Positions 5,805-7,562 of a stretch of 7,562 nt of DNA are shown here, piece by piece. The translations under genes and the position numbers were made by a program. Every line of letters begins with the position of its first letter. Position 1 is the first letter of the stretch. Where the stretch lies: the NCBI GenBank assembly GCA_027031305.1, contig JALVRJ010000363.1:1946-9507 (forward strand), written 5' to 3'. The notes below the pieces were generated by a model, which saw nothing but the letters and a program-made list of their open reading frames with translations, made no database searches and was not told the origin of the DNA. The DNA is from Hyphomicrobiales bacterium. GTDB taxonomy: Bacteria > Pseudomonadota > Alphaproteobacteria > Rhizobiales > Aestuariivirgaceae.

Positions 5805-7562
5805 ATGAGCACGCGAGATGATTTTTCGGCACTTAACGGTGCACAGGCCGTGGAATTTGACGTGACGCACCGGCTGGACGGGGAGTTGTTCAGCGAGAAC
5901 CATGACATGCGCGAACAGCTGGAGTTGTTGCGCAAGCGGCTGCTGGACCTGACCAATCGCAACCGTCTGCTGAACTTTCGCCATACGCGGCGTGGTGCCC
6001 TGCGGGTGGTGGACGAGCCGCCAGACGTGGTTTTTTCGGCGCTGCTGGACGGCAAGGCGTTCGAATTCGCCGCCGTGCCGGAGCCACGCCGGCGCGAACT
6101 GGAAGACTACTGGCGGGCGCGCGGCCGGGAGTTCGTGGATGAAGCAGGCGCCCCCCTGCCCCCGGAAAGGCCAGCGGCGGGTGACTGGGCGCGGCACCTC
6201 GGCATCCATGCGGAATGGGAGGCGCCGGCGCCGGTGGCGGAGGAAGAGACGCCGCGCAAGCACCGCGACCGCAAGCTGCAAACCCTGCTCTATGCGGACG
6301 AGATGACCGCCAGTCTGCGCCACATCGCGCGGCAGGCGCGCACGGCGCGCGAGGAAATGGGCGTCAACCTGTTGCATCTGGCCATCGGCTTTCTGGAATG
6401 GCGCGAGGCGGACGCCAGCCGCAAGCCGATGCTGGCGCCGCTGATGCTGGTGCCGGTGGAGCTGAAGCGCGAGCGCCTGCCGGGGCGGGAGCGCTTTTCC
6501 ATCGTCTGGTCGGGCGACGACCTGCAACCGAACCTGACGCTGCTGCAACGCATGGAGCAGGATTTTGGCCTCATCCTGCCGCAGCCGGTGACGGAAGACG
6601 GCGAGTGGATGGCGCCGGAGGCCTATCTCGCGCGGGTGGCCGAGGCCATCGCCGATTTTCCGCAGTGGCGGGTGCGGCGGTTCATGACGCTGTCGCTGTT
6701 CCAGTTCGGCACCCTGTTGCTCTATCGCGACCTCGACCCGGAAAGCTGGCCGGGAAACACCCTGCTGCGCCACGGGCTTTTGCGCAAGATCCTGCGTCAG
6801 GACGAGCCGGAAGAGCGCGTCTTGCCGGAAACAGCGCCGGAGACGGTGGACGTGGAACTGGAGCTGGTGGACCTGGCGGACAGCTCGCAGGCACAGGCGA
6901 TCGACGCGGCGCTTTCCGGGCGCAATCTCATCATCGAGGGGCCGCCCGGCACCGGCAAGTCGCAGACCATCACCAATCTCGTCGCCGCCTTTCTGGCGCG
7001 CGGCAAGAGGGTGCTGTTCGTGTCGGAAAAGATGGCGGCGCTGGAAGTGGTGAAGCACCGGCTCGACCGGCTGGGGCTGGGCGACTTCTGCCTCGACCTG
7101 CACAGCCATCGCCAGCAGAAACGGGCGGTGCTGGAGCGCATCGGGAAGCGGCTGGCGGCGCACACGGGCGATGCCAAGCGCACGGCGCGGATGCTGGAGA
7201 GGACAACTGAACAACTGAAGACGCGGCGGGCGGAGCTGGAGGCCTATCTCGACCTGTTGCGGCTGAAGCCGGGACGGCTGGAAAGGGATGCGAGCGAGAT
7301 CTTCATCGAGGCGGGAAGGCTGCGCCATGAATTGTACGGCAAGGGCTTCGACGAACGCTTGACGATGCGGCTGCTGGAGGAATGCGCGCCGCAGGATTCG
7401 TTCGCCATCACGCCGGTGCAATTCACGCAGACGCGGCACATGCTGGACGTCTTTCATGGCGTATTGCAACATCTGCTGGCCAGCGGCACCAGCCCGGCGC
7501 GGCATCCGTGGCGTGGGGTGAGCGCCATGGCGGTGGCGGAATACGAGGTGCCGGTCTTGCTG
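5805..7562 (+). CDS. DUF4011 domain superfamily 1 helicase, N-terminal 586 residues (runs off the window)
   Basis: The frame is open from ATG 5805 to the last base without a stop. The N-terminus carries the DUF4011 signature: LLDLTNRNRLLNFR (46-59), then LRHIARQARTAREEMGVNLL (171-190), HLAIGFLEW and APLMLVPVELKR (211-222). A Q-motif-like DSSQAQAI (359-366) precedes Walker A GPPGTGKS (379-386) and SQTITNLVAAFLA. Motif Ia is GKRVLFVSEKMAALEVV (400-416), followed by GLGDFCLDLHS. Residues from about 440 are charged and helical, as in the insertion before motif II. Motifs II-VI are outside the window. Known relatives are very large (commonly well above 1,400 residues), with SF1 helicase motifs and often a C-terminal nuclease-like domain (DUF3320, Vsr- or MTES_1575-type). 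Such proteins are found in defence islands, so an antiphage role is possible but inferred. Base composition resembles the neighbours except for a less GC-rich first stretch. Confidence 0.92.
   Translation, partial: MSTRDDFSALNGAQAVEFDVTHRLDGELFSENHDMREQLELLRKRLLDLTNRNRLLNFRHTRRGALRVVDEPPDVVFSALLDGKAFEFAAVPEPRRRELEDYWRARGREFVDEAGAPLPPERPAAGDWARHLGIHAEWEAPAPVAEEETPRKHRDRKLQTLLYADEMTASLRHIARQARTAREEMGVNLLHLAIGFLEWREADASRKPMLAPLMLVPVELKRERLPGRERFSIVWSGDDLQPNLTLLQRMEQDFGLILPQPVTEDGEWMAPEAYLARVAEAIADFPQWRVRRFMTLSLFQFGTLLLYRDLDPESWPGNTLLRHGLLRKILRQDEPEERVLPETAPETVDVELELVDLADSSQAQAIDAALSGRNLIIEGPPGTGKSQTITNLVAAFLARGKRVLFVSEKMAALEVVKHRLDRLGLGDFCLDLHSHRQQKRAVLERIGKRLAAHTGDAKRTARMLERTTEQLKTRRAELEAYLDLLRLKPGRLERDASEIFIEAGRLRHELYGKGFDERLTMRLLEECAPQDSFAITPVQFTQTRHMLDVFHGVLQHLLASGTSPARHPWRGVSAMAVAEYEVPVLL

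Noticed and set aside
5721..7505. Minus-strand open frame of 594 codons opposite the helicase
   Set aside because: It is rich in Arg, Gln, His, Leu and Pro with no family motif. It is the mirror of a GC-rich real gene that has clear DUF4011 and Walker A motifs.

Overview
The window is GC-rich (strong G/C bias at codon third positions) and fits an alphaproteobacterium. The main evidence is gene order: tpiA-secG runs leftward and a PpiD/SurA_N-type foldase followed by trpE runs rightward from a shared divergent region. From general knowledge this is a common alphaproteobacterial layout. The genus cannot be fixed from the sequence.

Layout. 1-95 holds no supportable gene and lies downstream of secG. 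96-446 (-) is secG, a small subunit of the Sec translocon. 447-604 is an intercistronic gap with a REP-like perfect palindrome and a second, bulged hairpin. 605-1369 (-) is tpiA, complete with all catalytic residues. 1370-1580 is the divergent intergenic region; it carries a good sigma70-type promoter for the rightward operon and a GC-rich leader hairpin. 1581-3467 (+) is a PpiD-like, membrane-anchored periplasmic foldase whose parvulin domain appears to lack both histidines of active parvulins. 3468-3555 is a gap that can fold in two mutually exclusive ways upstream of trpE. 3556-5106 (+) is trpE and 5103-5720 (+) is trpG; they overlap by 4 bases (ATGA) and encode the two subunits of anthranilate synthase. 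5721-5804 is a short gap with a dyad symmetry element inside a weak promoter-like sequence. From 5805 (+) to the window end is the first 586 residues of a very large DUF4011-type superfamily 1 helicase.

The first part (Sec secretion, triose phosphate isomerase, periplasmic foldase, first step of tryptophan synthesis) is ordinary core genome. The unexpected element is the DUF4011 helicase directly after trpG, where trpD would commonly follow. Relatives of this helicase often sit in defence or mobile regions and may carry a C-terminal nuclease, so the right edge may be the boundary of an accessory island. The window ends before the helicase core and any nuclease domain, so this cannot be settled here. 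No tRNA, rRNA, CRISPR array, transposase or integrase was seen.
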